Assembly: GCF_018323985.1 (NCBI RefSeq)
Contig: NZ_AP024590.1
Location: 3,286,001-3,350,000, forward strand
Source of the DNA: Enterobacter kobei
GTDB taxonomy: Bacteria > Pseudomonadota > Gammaproteobacteria > Enterobacterales > Enterobacteriaceae
DNA: 64,000 bases
Reading direction: 5' to 3'
In this document: positions 50,987-58,270 of the stretch, in pieces
Layout of the letters: every line of letters begins with the position of its first letter
Position numbering within the stretch: the stretch's first letter is position 1
Made by a program: the position numbers and the translations under genes
Notes under the pieces: generated by a model
Told to the model about the DNA's origin: nothing
The model's input: the letters and a program-made list of their open reading frames with translations, nothing else
Database searches by the model: none

Positions 50987-52402
50987 TTACTGCTGGCTTT
51001 CACGCGCAGCAATATACTCCAGCGCTTTATTAATACGCTCAACGCTACGGGATTTACCGATGGCATGCACGGTGACATCCAGCGCTGGCGACTGGCCTGC
51101 GCCCGTCACCGCCACACGCAGCGGCATACCGACTTTACCCATCCCCACTTCCAGTTCGTCTGCCGTCGCCTGAATGGCGTTATGTACATTTTCAGCCGTC
51201 CAGTCCGTAATGGCTGCCAGCTTATCGCGCACCACTTCCAGCGGCTGACGCGCTACCGGGCGCAGGTGTTTTTTCGCCGCATCCGCATCCAGTTCCTCAA
51301 AGTCCTGATAGAAGTAATGGCAGCTTTCCGCCATCTCTTTCAGGGTTTTGCAGCGCTCGCCCAGCAGTTTCACCAGATCGGCCAGTTGCGGGCCGTTGCG
51401 GGTGTCAATGTTCTGCTGCTCAATGTGCCATTGCAGATGCGTGGCAACGTATTCCGGCGGCAGGGTATTGATGTAATGGTGGTTCAGCCACTGCAGTTTT
51501 TCGGTGTTGAACGCACTGGCAGATTTGCTGACCGCGCTCAGGGAGAACAGTTTGATCATCTCTTCGCGGGAGAAGATCTCCTGATCGCCGCTGGACCAGC
51601 CGAGGCGCACCAGATAGTTAAGCAGCGCTTCCGGCAGATAACCGTCATCGCGGTACTGCATCACGCTGACCGCGCCGTGACGTTTGGACAGTTTTTTGCC
51701 ATCGTCGCCGTTGATCATCGACACGTGCGCATACACCGGCACCGGCGCATTCAGCGCTTTAAGGATGTTGATCTGGCGCGGGGTGTTATTGATATGGTCT
51801 TCGCCGCGGATCACGTGGGTGATCTCCATATCCCAGTCGTCCACCACCACACAGAAGTTATAGGTCGGCGAACCGTCGGTACGGCGAATGATCAGATCGT
51901 CCAGCTCCTGGTTGCTGAACTCGATAGGGCCACGGATCTGATCGTCAAAAATCACCGAACCTTCCTGCGGGTTGGCAAAACGTACCACGCACGGCTCGTC
52001 ATCAGCGTGATGTTCATGACCGTGACGGCAGCGACCGTCGTAGCGCGGTTTTTCGCCCTTCGCCATCTGTTCTTCACGCAGCGCATCCAGACGCTCTTTA
52101 GAGCAGTAACATTTATACGCCGTGCCAACTTTCAGCATATCGTCGATGACAGCGTTGTAGCGATCAAAACGTTTGGTCTGGAAATACGGGCCTTCATCCC
52201 ACTCCAGACTCAGCCAGTTCATGCCGTCCATGATGGCTTCGATAGCCTCTGGCGTAGAGCGCTCAAGATCGGTGTCTTCAATACGCAGCACAAACTCACC
52301 GTCGTGGTTACGTGCAAAAAGCCAGGAATAGAGAGCGGTACGCGCGCCGCCAACATGCAGATAGCCAGTGGGGCTTGGCGCGAAGCGAGTTTTAATTTTC
52401 AT
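50987..52402 (-). CDS. gltX: Glutamyl-tRNA synthetase GltX
   Basis: A 471-residue class I aminoacyl-tRNA synthetase, as long as E. coli GltX. The HIGH-type motif is SPTGYLHVGGART at the N-terminus and the KMSKS-type motif is DDGKKLSKRHGA near residue 232. The bacterial zinc-binding insert is visible as CYCSKERL ... CRHGHEHHADDEPC near 98-127. It charges tRNA-Glu. The tRNA-Val/Lys cluster starts on the opposite strand 257 bp away. Confidence 0.97.
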   Translation of the reverse strand: MKIKTRFAPSPTGYLHVGGARTALYSWLFARNHDGEFVLRIEDTDLERSTPEAIEAIMDGMNWLSLEWDEGPYFQTKRFDRYNAVIDDMLKVGTAYKCYCSKERLDALREEQMAKGEKPRYDGRCRHGHEHHADDEPCVVRFANPQEGSVIFDDQIRGPIEFSNQELDDLIIRRTDGSPTYNFCVVVDDWDMEITHVIRGEDHINNTPRQINILKALNAPVPVYAHVSMINGDDGKKLSKRHGAVSVMQYRDDGYLPEALLNYLVRLGWSSGDQEIFSREEMIKLFSLSAVSKSASAFNTEKLQWLNHHYINTLPPEYVATHLQWHIEQQNIDTRNGPQLADLVKLLGERCKTLKEMAESCHYFYQDFEELDADAAKKHLRPVARQPLEVVRDKLAAITDWTAENVHNAIQATADELEVGMGKVGMPLRVAVTGAGQSPALDVTVHAIGKSRSVERINKALEYIAARESQQ

Positions 52403-52614
52403 GAATTGGCCTTACGTTGATAAAGATGCCGGTAACCGGCAAGTCCTGGAAAATCGAGTGGGCAATATTCTATCACTCCAGGCTGATTCCTCAATGAAGT
52501 TACCGTCACAGGGGCGGCAAATCGGTTTTTTGTTGATAAATCATGCGCGAACACGAGCGTCGCCGCCGCGTTGTCTAATTTTACGACGAACAAACAAAAT
52601 CTTTAGAAAAGGCG

Positions 52615-52642
52615 TTGACTCATTTTCAACTCTCCCTATAAT
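52615..52642 (+). promoter_or_regulatory. Promoter of the tRNA-Val/Lys operon
   Basis: TTGACT (52615-52620), 16-bp spacer, perfect TATAAT (52637-52642), followed by the GC-rich GCGACTCC discriminator. Confidence 0.85.
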
Positions 52643-52659
52643 GCGACTCCACACAGCGG

Positions 52660-52735
52660 GGGTGATTAGCTCAGTTGGTAGAGCATCTCCTTTACACGGA
52701 GGGGGTCGGCGGTTCGAGCCCGTCATCACCCACCA
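52660..52735 (+). tRNA. valU: tRNA-Val (anticodon TAC), copy 1
   Basis: 76 nt with encoded CCA; acceptor GGGTGAT/ATCACCC, anticodon loop with TAC between TCCTT and ACGGA. First of three identical genes. Confidence 0.97.
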
Positions 52736-52780
52736 TCTACGTTAACGTAGACCCGCAGTGCAGATAAGACTTGAGACGTG

Positions 52781-52856
52781 GGGTGATTAGCTCAGTTGGT
52801 AGAGCATCTCCTTTACACGGAGGGGGTCGGCGGTTCGAGCCCGTCATCACCCACCA
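52781..52856 (+). tRNA. valX: tRNA-Val (anticodon TAC), copy 2
   Basis: Identical to copy 1, 45 bp downstream of it, in the same transcript. Confidence 0.97.
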
Positions 52857-52887
52857 TATCTCACCTTATCAACAGCAGTACCGAAAT

Positions 52888-52963
52888 GGGTGATTAGCTC
52901 AGTTGGTAGAGCATCTCCTTTACACGGAGGGGGTCGGCGGTTCGAGCCCGTCATCACCCACCA
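52888..52963 (+). tRNA. valY: tRNA-Val (anticodon TAC), copy 3
   Basis: Identical to copies 1 and 2; only four bases separate its CCA from the tRNA-Lys. Confidence 0.97.
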
Positions 52964-52967
52964 TTTC

Positions 52968-53043
52968 GGGTCGTTAGCTCAGTTGGTAGAGCAGTTGACT
53001 TTTAATCAATTGGTCGCAGGTTCGAATCCTGCACGACCCACCA
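52968..53043 (+). tRNA. lysV: tRNA-Lys (anticodon TTT)
   Basis: 76 nt with encoded CCA; acceptor GGGTCGT/ACGACCC, anticodon stem-loop TTGAC-TTTTAAT-CAATT region with TTT. Last gene of the Val-Val-Val-Lys operon as in K-12. Confidence 0.97.
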
Positions 53044-53047
53044 ATGT

Positions 53048-53075
53048 AAAAAGGCGCCCTAAAGGCGCCTTTTTG
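53048..53075 (+). terminator. Terminator of the tRNA-Val/Lys operon
   Basis: AAAGGCGCC-CTAA-AGGCGCCTTTTT type hairpin: arms AGGCGCC/GGCGCCT followed by five T, five bases after the tRNA-Lys. Confidence 0.88.
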
Positions 53076-53096
53076 CTATGCGTGAAATGCAGGTTT

Positions 53097-53200
53097 TTTG
53101 CCGGGTGGCGCTGCGCTTACCCGGCCTACAATCCTGACGCTGCGCTTACCCGGCCTGCGAATCCCTGTAGGCCCGGCAAGCCTGCGCCGCCGGGCGCGTG
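53097..53200. repeat. Triple REP (BIME) between lysV and xapR
   Basis: Three REP units: GCCGGGTGGCGCTGCGCTT then ACCCGGCCTAC (about 53100-53130), a 5'-truncated second copy GACGCTGCGCTTACCCGGCC (about 53136-53158), and an inverted one TGTAGGCCCGGCAAGCC ... GCCGCCGGGCGC (about 53166-53198). The last unit ends against the xapR stop codon. Confidence 0.85.
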
Positions 53201-53201
53201 C

Positions 53202-54092
53202 TCAGCATCGCTGCGTCAGCGTCCTCAGCAACCGGGATAACACCGGCGTCACCTGCTTTTCCTCATACACCACATACAAATCTGCCGGAATACGCTCTTC
53301 GAGCGGGCGAAAGGCCACGCCGGGCCACTGCATTTGCGCGTAGCTGTCCGCCATCAGAGTGACGCCCATTCCCATACTGATCATCGCCAGCACCGTTTGC
53401 GGCTCCACCGCTTCGCGCACGATCACCGGTGAAAATCCCGCTCGCTGACAGACTCGTTGCAAAAACGCCCAGTCAGAATGCACCGACGGCAGCGTGACAA
53501 AATGCTCATCACGTAACATCGCCAGTGGAATAGACTCCCTGGCCGTCAATGGATGCTCATCCGGCAGCGCCACGAGGAATGCCGCCTGCTGCACGCGTCG
53601 GCTGGTTAACCCGGCGGGGAGATCCAGTGCCATGCGCCAGATGCCCGCATCCAGCTCACGCCGCTCCAGCAGCGCCTGCTGACTTCCGGGAGATTTCTCG
53701 CGAAACAGCACCTCGACGTCAGGATTATCCTTCAGAAAGCGATACAGGACGTTACGCATACCGCCCCACAACGCGGTGCCCACCACACCCAGCTCAATGC
53801 GCCCGGCCTCCCCTCGCCCGATTTGCTCCACGCGCGCCAGCGCCTGATTCACATGACTCAGCAGACGGCGCGACTCCTCCAGCAAAATTTTTCCCGCATG
53901 GGTTAACACCACGCTACGGGAATGGCGGACGAACAGTTGCGTGCCCAGCTGGTTTTCCAGTTCTTTAATGTGAAAACTCAGCGGCGGCTGCGACATGTTA
54001 AGGCGGGCCGCAGCCCGCCCGAAGTGCAGTTCTTCTGCCACGGCCAGAAAATAGCGCAACAGTTTTAGATCGGTTTTGTACAGCGGTTCCAT
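53202..54092 (-). CDS. xapR: LysR-family xanthosine-responsive activator XapR
   Basis: A 296-residue LysR regulator. Helix-turn-helix YFLAVAEELHFGRAAARLN plus MSQPPLSFHIKELE (about 12-55), effector domain about 90-290. E. coli XapR (294) activates xapAB with xanthosine or deoxyinosine. The start at 54092 (MEPLYKTDLKLLRYF) matches the K-12 N-terminus; the longer frame adds 17 unsupported residues. It lies 37 bp downstream of xapB on the same strand, while in effect closing the xapABR run. Confidence 0.93.
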   Translation of the reverse strand: MEPLYKTDLKLLRYFLAVAEELHFGRAAARLNMSQPPLSFHIKELENQLGTQLFVRHSRSVVLTHAGKILLEESRRLLSHVNQALARVEQIGRGEAGRIELGVVGTALWGGMRNVLYRFLKDNPDVEVLFREKSPGSQQALLERRELDAGIWRMALDLPAGLTSRRVQQAAFLVALPDEHPLTARESIPLAMLRDEHFVTLPSVHSDWAFLQRVCQRAGFSPVIVREAVEPQTVLAMISMGMGVTLMADSYAQMQWPGVAFRPLEERIPADLYVVYEEKQVTPVLSRLLRTLTQRC

Positions 54093-54129
54093 CAGATTCA
54101 CACGCCTGCGGGCAGGATCATTTAGCGTG

Positions 54130-55380
54130 TCAACGTACCACACATGCGTGCTTATCAGGCTGATGTTTATCGTTAAAGGTAAAGAAAAAGATCACTGCCA
54201 GCGCCAGGGCATACCCTGCAAAAACCAGCCAGATAGTCTGCCAGTCCTTTACCCCATCCACGGAAAAATAGTCCACCGCCAGTCCGCTCAGGATGGAACC
54301 CACATACGCCCCGACGCCGTTGACCATGGTCATAAACAACCCCTGTGCGCTGGCGCGGATCTCTGAACTGACCTCCTGTTCGACAAATACCGAACCGGAA
54401 ATGTTGAAGAAATCGAAGGCGCAGCCGTATACGATCATCGACATCAACAGCAGCATACAGCCGAACGGTGACGGATCGCCAAACGCGAACAGCCCGAAGC
54501 GCAGCATCCACGCCACCATACTCATCAGCATCACCGTCTTAATACCGTAACGCCGCAGGAAAAACGGGATGGTAAGGATAAAACCGATTTCCGCCATTTG
54601 CGATACGGACAGCAGAATTGACGGGTATTTTACCACCAGGCTGTCGGCAAACTCCGGCTGGCGGGCAAAGTCATGCAGGAAGGGATTGCCAAACACGTTG
54701 GTAATTTGCAGCACCGCCCCCAGCAGCATGGCAAAGAGAAAAAATACTGCCATACGGGGATTTTTGAACAATACAAAAGCATCAAGGCCGAGTTTACTGC
54801 TCCACGACTGCGACACTTTTTTCGCTACCGTTGGGATTTTGGGCAGCGTTAAGGAATAGACCGCCAGACAGAGGGATGACGCGGAGGCAATATAGAGCTG
54901 CGCGCTGCTAAGCTCCAGATCCATCAGGCTTACCGTCCACATGGCAATGATAAAACCTGCGGTACCGTAAACGCGGATCGGCGGAAAATGACTTACCGTA
55001 TCTAACCCTGCCTGCTCAAGGCAGGAATACGAAATACTGTTCGATAGCGCGATGGTCGGCATAAATGCCATCGCATTGACCAGCATCACCCAGAACATCA
55101 GATCTGGCGTACTGACGCTGGCGGCGTAAAACATCGCCCCGGCACACACCAGATGGCACAGCAGGTAAGCCCGCTCCGCCCGCAGCCATTTATCAGCGAT
55201 GATCCCCATAATGCCCGGCATGATGATGGCCGCCAGCCCTTTTGAGCTGTAGACCATGCCCACATTCGCCCCGCTAAAATGCAGGGTGTTGATCATGTAC
55301 GAACCGAGGGTCACCAGCCAGCTTCCCCAGATGAAGTACTGCAAAAAAGACATGATTTTTAAGCGAACCGTGATCCCCAT
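54130..55380 (-). CDS. xapB: Xanthosine permease XapB (MFS, nucleoside:H+ symporter family)
   Basis: A 416-residue major-facilitator protein of the NHS family (E. coli XapB 418), with twelve predicted helices. It is a close relative of NupG; typical motifs are MSFLQYFIWGSWLVTLG at the start, GMVYSSKGLAAIIMPGIMG, and FDFFNISGSVFVEQE in the second half. The start at 55380 after AAGGAAAAGGCT gives MGITVRLKIMSFLQ. xapA is upstream in the operon with a hairpin between them. Confidence 0.94.
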   Translation of the reverse strand: MGITVRLKIMSFLQYFIWGSWLVTLGSYMINTLHFSGANVGMVYSSKGLAAIIMPGIMGIIADKWLRAERAYLLCHLVCAGAMFYAASVSTPDLMFWVMLVNAMAFMPTIALSNSISYSCLEQAGLDTVSHFPPIRVYGTAGFIIAMWTVSLMDLELSSAQLYIASASSLCLAVYSLTLPKIPTVAKKVSQSWSSKLGLDAFVLFKNPRMAVFFLFAMLLGAVLQITNVFGNPFLHDFARQPEFADSLVVKYPSILLSVSQMAEIGFILTIPFFLRRYGIKTVMLMSMVAWMLRFGLFAFGDPSPFGCMLLLMSMIVYGCAFDFFNISGSVFVEQEVSSEIRASAQGLFMTMVNGVGAYVGSILSGLAVDYFSVDGVKDWQTIWLVFAGYALALAVIFFFTFNDKHQPDKHACVVR

Positions 55381-55407
55381 AGCCTTTTCCTTGTCGCAGA
55401 AAGACAA

Positions 55408-55430
55408 ACCGCCCCGGCCAGCGGAGCGGT
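55408..55430 (-). terminator. Intercistronic hairpin, xapA / xapB
   Basis: Minus strand ACCGCTCCG-CTGG-family stem: arms ACCGCTCCG and CGGGGCGGT with one G-U pair, then TTTGTCTTT. It could reduce xapB relative to xapA. Confidence 0.5.
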
Positions 55431-55441
55431 ATTTGTGATTA

Positions 55442-56275
55442 TCAGGCCAGCTTGCGCAGGAAACCGCAAATCAGGTCGATGAAGTTCTGCCGCGAGAGTT
55501 CCGCTGCGGCGAGGGTCTGCGCATGGGAAAGCTTCACGTCCCCCAGCCCTTCCGCCAGATTGGTAATGGCCGACACCGCCACCACTTTCATCCCACAATG
55601 GCGCGCAGAAATTACTTCCGGCACGACGGACATGCCCACGACATCGCCACCGATAATCTGCATCATGCGGATCTCTGCCGCCGTTTCAAAGTTCGGGCCA
55701 GAATAAGAGACAAACACCCCTTCACTGAGCGGGAAACCCACTTCCTGTGCCACGGTGTGCAGCAGCGCGCGATAATCCGCGTCATAGGCGTTCGCCAGCG
55801 AGAAGAAGCGCTCGCCAAAGCGGTCATCGTTCGGCCCGCACAGCGGCGATCCCGGCATGGTATTAATGTGATCTGACAGGGCGACCAGGCTGCCCGGCCC
55901 GACCTCCGGACGCAGCGATCCGGCAGCGTTAGTGCAGAACAGTAATTCACAACCCAGCAGATCGAAAGTACGTACCGCATCGGTCATCACCGTCATGCCA
56001 CGGCCTTCATAATAGTGCCCCCGACCTTTCATACAGACGACCGGTACGCCCGCCAGCGTACCGAGCACCAGCTCCCCCGCGTGACCGTGGACGGTGCTGA
56101 CCGGGAAGCCCGGTAACTCTTCATATGAGATCGCCACCGCATCGACGATCTGATCGGCCAGCGCCCCCAGACCGGAGCCTAAAATGAACGCCACGCGTGG
56201 AGTGAAATCGGGTTTACGTGCCCGGATGATGTCAGCACAGGTAAAAGGATGACAGGATAACTGCGAAGGGATCAT
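55442..56275 (-). CDS. xapA: Xanthosine phosphorylase (purine nucleoside phosphorylase II) XapA
   Basis: A 277-residue trimeric-type purine nucleoside phosphorylase, same length as E. coli XapA. Phosphate/substrate motifs: LGSGLGALAD, GRGHYYEGRGMT, TNAAGSLRPEVG, and the purine-site region NFETAAEIRMM with VVGMSVVPEVISARH. It splits xanthosine, inosine and guanosine with phosphate. First gene of xapAB, under XapR. Confidence 0.95.
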   Translation of the reverse strand: MIPSQLSCHPFTCADIIRARKPDFTPRVAFILGSGLGALADQIVDAVAISYEELPGFPVSTVHGHAGELVLGTLAGVPVVCMKGRGHYYEGRGMTVMTDAVRTFDLLGCELLFCTNAAGSLRPEVGPGSLVALSDHINTMPGSPLCGPNDDRFGERFFSLANAYDADYRALLHTVAQEVGFPLSEGVFVSYSGPNFETAAEIRMMQIIGGDVVGMSVVPEVISARHCGMKVVAVSAITNLAEGLGDVKLSHAQTLAAAELSRQNFIDLICGFLRKLA

Positions 56276-56468
56276 GGCGCGTCCTTAATCGTTATGTTTT
56301 GCCATGCGGAGAGCGATCCGCGGGTACACTGGCTTTATAACGACTCCTGCGCTTTACTGACTAATACACTTTTCAGGCTGCATTGATAGCGTCTTTGTAT
56401 CGATCGCAGACAAGGGCGAAACAGCACCACGCTTATTCACACCGGTAATGATTACCAGGGTTATCGTC

Positions 56469-56495
56469 TCAAGCTCTGCTAAAAAATGCCGATAA
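56469..56495 (+). promoter_or_regulatory. Sigma-28 (FliA) promoter of the FlxA-like gene
   Basis: TCAAGCTC (56469-56476), 11 bp, GCCGATAA (56488-56495). The -10 is a perfect FliA element, the -35 matches 5 of 8 of TAAAGTTT, and the spacer is the FliA standard. Transcription would start near 56503, about 23 nt before the ATG. Confidence 0.82.
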
Positions 56496-56525
56496 AACAA
56501 TTTTATGGCAAACAAGGAGTTCATG

Positions 56526-56870
56526 ATGACCACCATCTCGACGACCACCCCGTCAGTGCAAACCGGCGGCAGTTCCCGCTCGTCCAGCGCAGGAAATGAC
56601 ATCGCAGCCCAGATCAGCCGTCTGACGCAGCAGGTTACCAAACTGACTGCCCAGCTTAAAGAAGTCGCCAACGGCTCAGGTACGACCGAAGAGAAGCGCA
56701 AGCAGCAGGAACAGCTCCAGTCGCAGATACAGATGTTGCAGGCACAAATTGCGCAGTTGCAAAATCGGCAGGCTAAAGAAGCGGAAAAGAAACAAGAAGA
56801 GAAGCAGCTGGCTAAAGTCGAAGGTGTCAACACGCCGTCCGACGAGCATAATATTGATATCTATATTTAA
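56526..56870 (+). CDS. FlxA-like coiled-coil protein
   Basis: A 114-residue protein resembling the FlxA family (PF14282 type): a Ser/Thr-rich N-terminus (MTTISTTTPSVQTGGSS), then a long coiled coil from about residue 27 to 90 with heptads rich in Q, L and K (ISRLTQQVTKLTAQLKEV; KRKQQEQLQSQIQMLQAQI; AQLQNRQAKEAEKKQEEKQ), and a short acidic tail. E. coli flxA is a FliA-dependent gene in the Qin prophage; this gene has a FliA promoter directly upstream. AAGGAG is six bases from the chosen ATG; an ATG three bases earlier is possible. It is not present between xapA and yfeH in K-12 in this form. Role in motility unproven. Confidence 0.72.
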   Translation: MTTISTTTPSVQTGGSSRSSSAGNDIAAQISRLTQQVTKLTAQLKEVANGSGTTEEKRKQQEQLQSQIQMLQAQIAQLQNRQAKEAEKKQEEKQLAKVEGVNTPSDEHNIDIYI

Positions 56871-57052
56871 CCTCACGGTTACGCAAGGCTCCGGCGATCC
56901 GCCGGGCCTTTTCTGTCTGCCCTGCCCCTTTTATCTCCTGAATTGCACGTTGCGGATCTTTAACCTATCTGTTTCATAAATGAATGCCAGAAATGACTTT
57001 TATTTATCAGAGAGAAAAACGCAGAATAACGATACTGACTTCAGGAGTGTTT

Positions 57053-58057
57053 ATGAAAATTTTCCGCATTCTCGACCCCTTCACGTTAACGCTGGTGGCA
57101 GTGGTATTACTGGCGTCGTTTTTCCCGGCGCGCGGTGGCTTTGTGCCTTTTTTTGAGGGCCTGACCACTGCTGCCATCGCCCTGCTGTTCTTTATGCATG
57201 GCGCAAAGTTATCCCGCGAAGCCATTATCGCCGGCGGCAGCCACTGGCGGCTGCATTTGTGGGTAATGTGCAGCACCTTTGTCATCTTCCCGGTGCTGGG
57301 CGTGCTATTTGCCTGGTGGGCGCCGGTTAACGTCAGCCCTGAACTGTATACCGGTTTTCTGTATTTGTGCATTCTGCCTGCGACGGTGCAGTCTGCCATT
57401 GCGTTTACGTCCCTGGCGGGGGGTAACGTTGCCGCGGCCGTCTGTTCAGCGTCAGCGTCGAGTTTACTGGGGATTTTCCTGTCACCGCTGCTGGTGGGTC
57501 TGGTGATGAATATGCACGGCGCGGAAGGCAGCCTGGAGCAGGTGGGCAAAATTATGCTGCAACTGCTGTTGCCCTTTGTGCTGGGTCACCTGTCGCGTCC
57601 GTGGACCGCAGGCTTTGTAACGAAGCATAAAAAATGGATTTCAAAAACTGACCAGACGTCGATTCTGCTGGTGGTCTATTCGGCCTTTAGCGAGGCGGTG
57701 GTTAACGGTATCTGGCATAAAGTGGGGGCCGGATCGCTGCTGTTTATCGTCATCGTCAGCATTGTGTTGCTGGCCATTATTATCGGGATCAATATCTTTG
57801 CCGCCCGCCGCTTCGGGTTTAACAAGGCCGATGAGATCACCATTGTCTTTTGCGGCTCGAAGAAAAGCCTCGCCAACGGCATTCCGATGGCAAATATCCT
57901 CTTTCCCGCCGCCGCGGTGGGGATGATGGTGTTGCCGCTGATGATTTTCCACCAGATCCAGCTGATGGTCTGTGCAGTGATGGCGCGACGCTATAAGCGT
58001 CAGAGTGAAGTCGTGCAGGCGCAGGAGGCCGCTGCCTCCGACGCCACGCGGGGTTAA
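57053..58057 (+). CDS. yfeH: Bile acid:sodium symporter-family protein YfeH
   Basis: A 334-residue membrane protein of the SBF-like (BASS) family, close to E. coli YfeH (332). About ten hydrophobic segments; signature motifs LPATVQSAIAFTSLAGGNVAAAV and FCGSKKSLANGIPMANILFP are clear. Start at 57053 follows AGGAGTGTTT; the frame runs 23 codons upstream without a ribosome site. Substrate unknown; family members carry organic anions with sodium. Its TAA stop overlaps the ypeB stop on the other strand. Confidence 0.92.
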   Translation: MKIFRILDPFTLTLVAVVLLASFFPARGGFVPFFEGLTTAAIALLFFMHGAKLSREAIIAGGSHWRLHLWVMCSTFVIFPVLGVLFAWWAPVNVSPELYTGFLYLCILPATVQSAIAFTSLAGGNVAAAVCSASASSLLGIFLSPLLVGLVMNMHGAEGSLEQVGKIMLQLLLPFVLGHLSRPWTAGFVTKHKKWISKTDQTSILLVVYSAFSEAVVNGIWHKVGAGSLLFIVIVSIVLLAIIIGINIFAARRFGFNKADEITIVFCGSKKSLANGIPMANILFPAAAVGMMVLPLMIFHQIQLMVCAVMARRYKRQSEVVQAQEAAASDATRG

Positions 58058-58269
58058 GGTCGTCGCAGGGGCTGCACCAGATGGCTCAGCCCCTCGGTTT
58101 TGATCAGCAAGGTAAACGCCATCAGCTGACCAAGATGCCCGGCAGGAAATTCATCCTTACGAGCAAACCACAGCAAATACTCTTCCGGTAAATCAATCAG
58201 TCTGCGCCCTTTGTATTTACCAAAGGGCATTTCGGTGTTGGCGATGTCGATCAGCTGTGCGCTATCCAT
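58054..58269 (-). CDS. ypeB: DUF3820 family protein YpeB
   Basis: A 71-residue protein (E. coli YpeB 72) with the DUF3820 motif MPFGKYKGRRLIDLPEEYL followed by WFARKDEFPAGHLG. Similar folds are found in the N-terminal part of some exonuclease proteins; its function is unknown. The ATG is one base after the ligA stop, so it is translationally coupled to ligA. It is convergent with, and overlaps by four bases, the yfeH end. Confidence 0.9.
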   Translation of the reverse strand: MDSAQLIDIANTEMPFGKYKGRRLIDLPEEYLLWFARKDEFPAGHLGQLMAFTLLIKTEGLSHLVQPLRRP

Positions 58270-58270
58270 T

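Noticed and set aside
51065..52420. Open frame of 451 codons on the plus strand, opposite gltX
   Set aside because: Shadow of the GC-rich gltX gene in the antisense frame; no known fold, no ribosome site, and it is interrupted at gltX ends.
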